Shown here: positions 63,562 through 64,000 of the stretch, in pieces
Layout of the letters: each line of letters opens with the position of its first letter
How positions within the stretch are numbered: the first letter of the stretch is position 1
Origin: Neorhizobium galegae bv. orientalis str. HAMBI 540
GTDB taxonomy: Bacteria > Pseudomonadota > Alphaproteobacteria > Rhizobiales > Rhizobiaceae
Length of the DNA: 64,000 bases
Assembly: GCF_000731315.1 (NCBI RefSeq)
Contig: NZ_HG938354.1
Coordinates: forward strand, 620,001-684,000
Reading direction: 5' to 3'
The notes under the pieces: generated by a model
Database searches by the model: none
What the model was told of the DNA's origin: nothing
Seen by the model: the letters and a program-made list of their open reading frames with translations, nothing else
Program-made: the position numbers and the translations under genes

Positions 63562-64000
63562 GCACGGCGCGTTTCAAGGTCAAGGCGCTCTCCTGGTCGC
63601 CCTATATCGAGCCGGTCGACGTTGCCACGGCGAGCGAAGAACAGCTGGCTGCGATGCAGGTGACCCCGTCCAATACCAGGGTTTCCCCCTATGTGCGCAC
63701 GCTCGCGCATGATCCGGAATCCTACGTGGCCCGCACGAAACTGTTCAACGCCATCATGTATGCCAAGGGCGGCCTCGACCGGGCCGAGCGCGAACTCGGC
63801 GCGCTCGTCGCCTCCGCCGTCAATCGCTGCGTCTACTGCGCCTCGGTCCATGCCCGCCGTTATGTCGAACTGTCGGGCCGCGAGGATATCGTCGAGGAGA
63901 TCTATGTGCGAGGCCTCGAAGGTCCGTTCGATGCCAAGACCCAGGCGATCGTCGATTTCTGCAAGGCGCTGTCCGAGACGCCATCGCAGGCCACCAAGGA
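63558..64000 (+). CDS. AhpD-like alkylhydroperoxidase-domain protein, partial
   Basis: The first 147 codons lie in the window; the rest is cut off. 'VNRCVYCASVHARRYVELSG' carries the CxxC...H active site of AhpD-type peroxidases. The N-terminal 'LSWSPYIEPVD' and 'NTRVSPYVRTLAHDPE' fit the peroxidase-related group named after Avi_7169 (from memory, not searched). It overlaps the CMD gene by 4 nt, so the two are translationally coupled. It may protect against or use peroxide made by the flavin monooxygenase upstream. Confidence 0.82.
   Translation, partial: MSTARFKVKALSWSPYIEPVDVATASEEQLAAMQVTPSNTRVSPYVRTLAHDPESYVARTKLFNAIMYAKGGLDRAERELGALVASAVNRCVYCASVHARRYVELSGREDIVEEIYVRGLEGPFDAKTQAIVDFCKALSETPSQATK

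Overview
The window is a GC-rich stretch with the codon habits and gene families of an alphaproteobacterium, most likely a member of the Rhizobiaceae (Rhizobium, Agrobacterium or Allorhizobium type). It has no rRNA, tRNA or core housekeeping genes. It is packed with ABC importers, each with catabolic enzymes and a local regulator, which is typical of a rhizobial megaplasmid or chromid. I count seven ABC uptake systems: three of the oligopeptide (Dpp) type, one sugar CUT1 type, one polyamine type and two of the NitT/TauT type. All family assignments come from reading motifs; no database search was run.

Layout. 1-7258 (minus): Dpp-type importer with a fused double ATPase, a class III aminotransferase (cut by the window edge) and a C45-type acyltransferase, with a GntR-like regulator divergent at 7368. 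8364-12196 (minus): GMC oxidoreductase, TIM-barrel sugar isomerase and LysR regulator. 12601-17028 (plus): sugar CUT1 importer. 17071-24375 (minus): Dpp importer, racemase-family protein and RpiR regulator. 24805-33405 (plus): flavin monooxygenase, thioredoxin-fold isomerase, M19 dipeptidase-like protein, polyamine-type importer and carboxylesterase, followed by a LysR regulator at 33610. 34592-36957: MmgE/PrpD protein and a divergent LysR.

37016-51610 is a pyrimidine/nucleoside region. A class 1B dihydroorotate dehydrogenase pair (PyrD, PyrK) is coupled to an M20 carbamoylase with an unusual C-terminal extension. It is divergent from an XRE regulator, a NitT/TauT importer with two permeases, a uridine-phosphorylase-like enzyme and phosphopentomutase DeoB. 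A second NitT/TauT importer, a paralogous XRE regulator and a HAD phosphatase follow. Near-identical palindromes (TCTCA, 4 nt, TGAGA) lie at both regulators and before the first importer. Together these suggest a regulated salvage or catabolic pathway for pyrimidines.

51611-53391 is a recombination scar. It holds a pyrF fragment, a truncated tyrosine recombinase on the other strand, a VapBC toxin-antitoxin pair and about 500 bases of sequence I could not assign.

53392-64000 (plus) is a second module of the kind at 24805. It has a LysR paralogous to the one at 33610, a flavin monooxygenase paralogous to the one at 24805, Dpp permeases and ATPases, a creatinase-like M24 protein, a molybdopterin S/N-oxide-reductase-like enzyme and two AhpD/CMD-fold proteins, the last cut by the window end. 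The two flavin monooxygenase modules and the PyrDK-carbamoylase cluster are the best candidates for undescribed metabolism.
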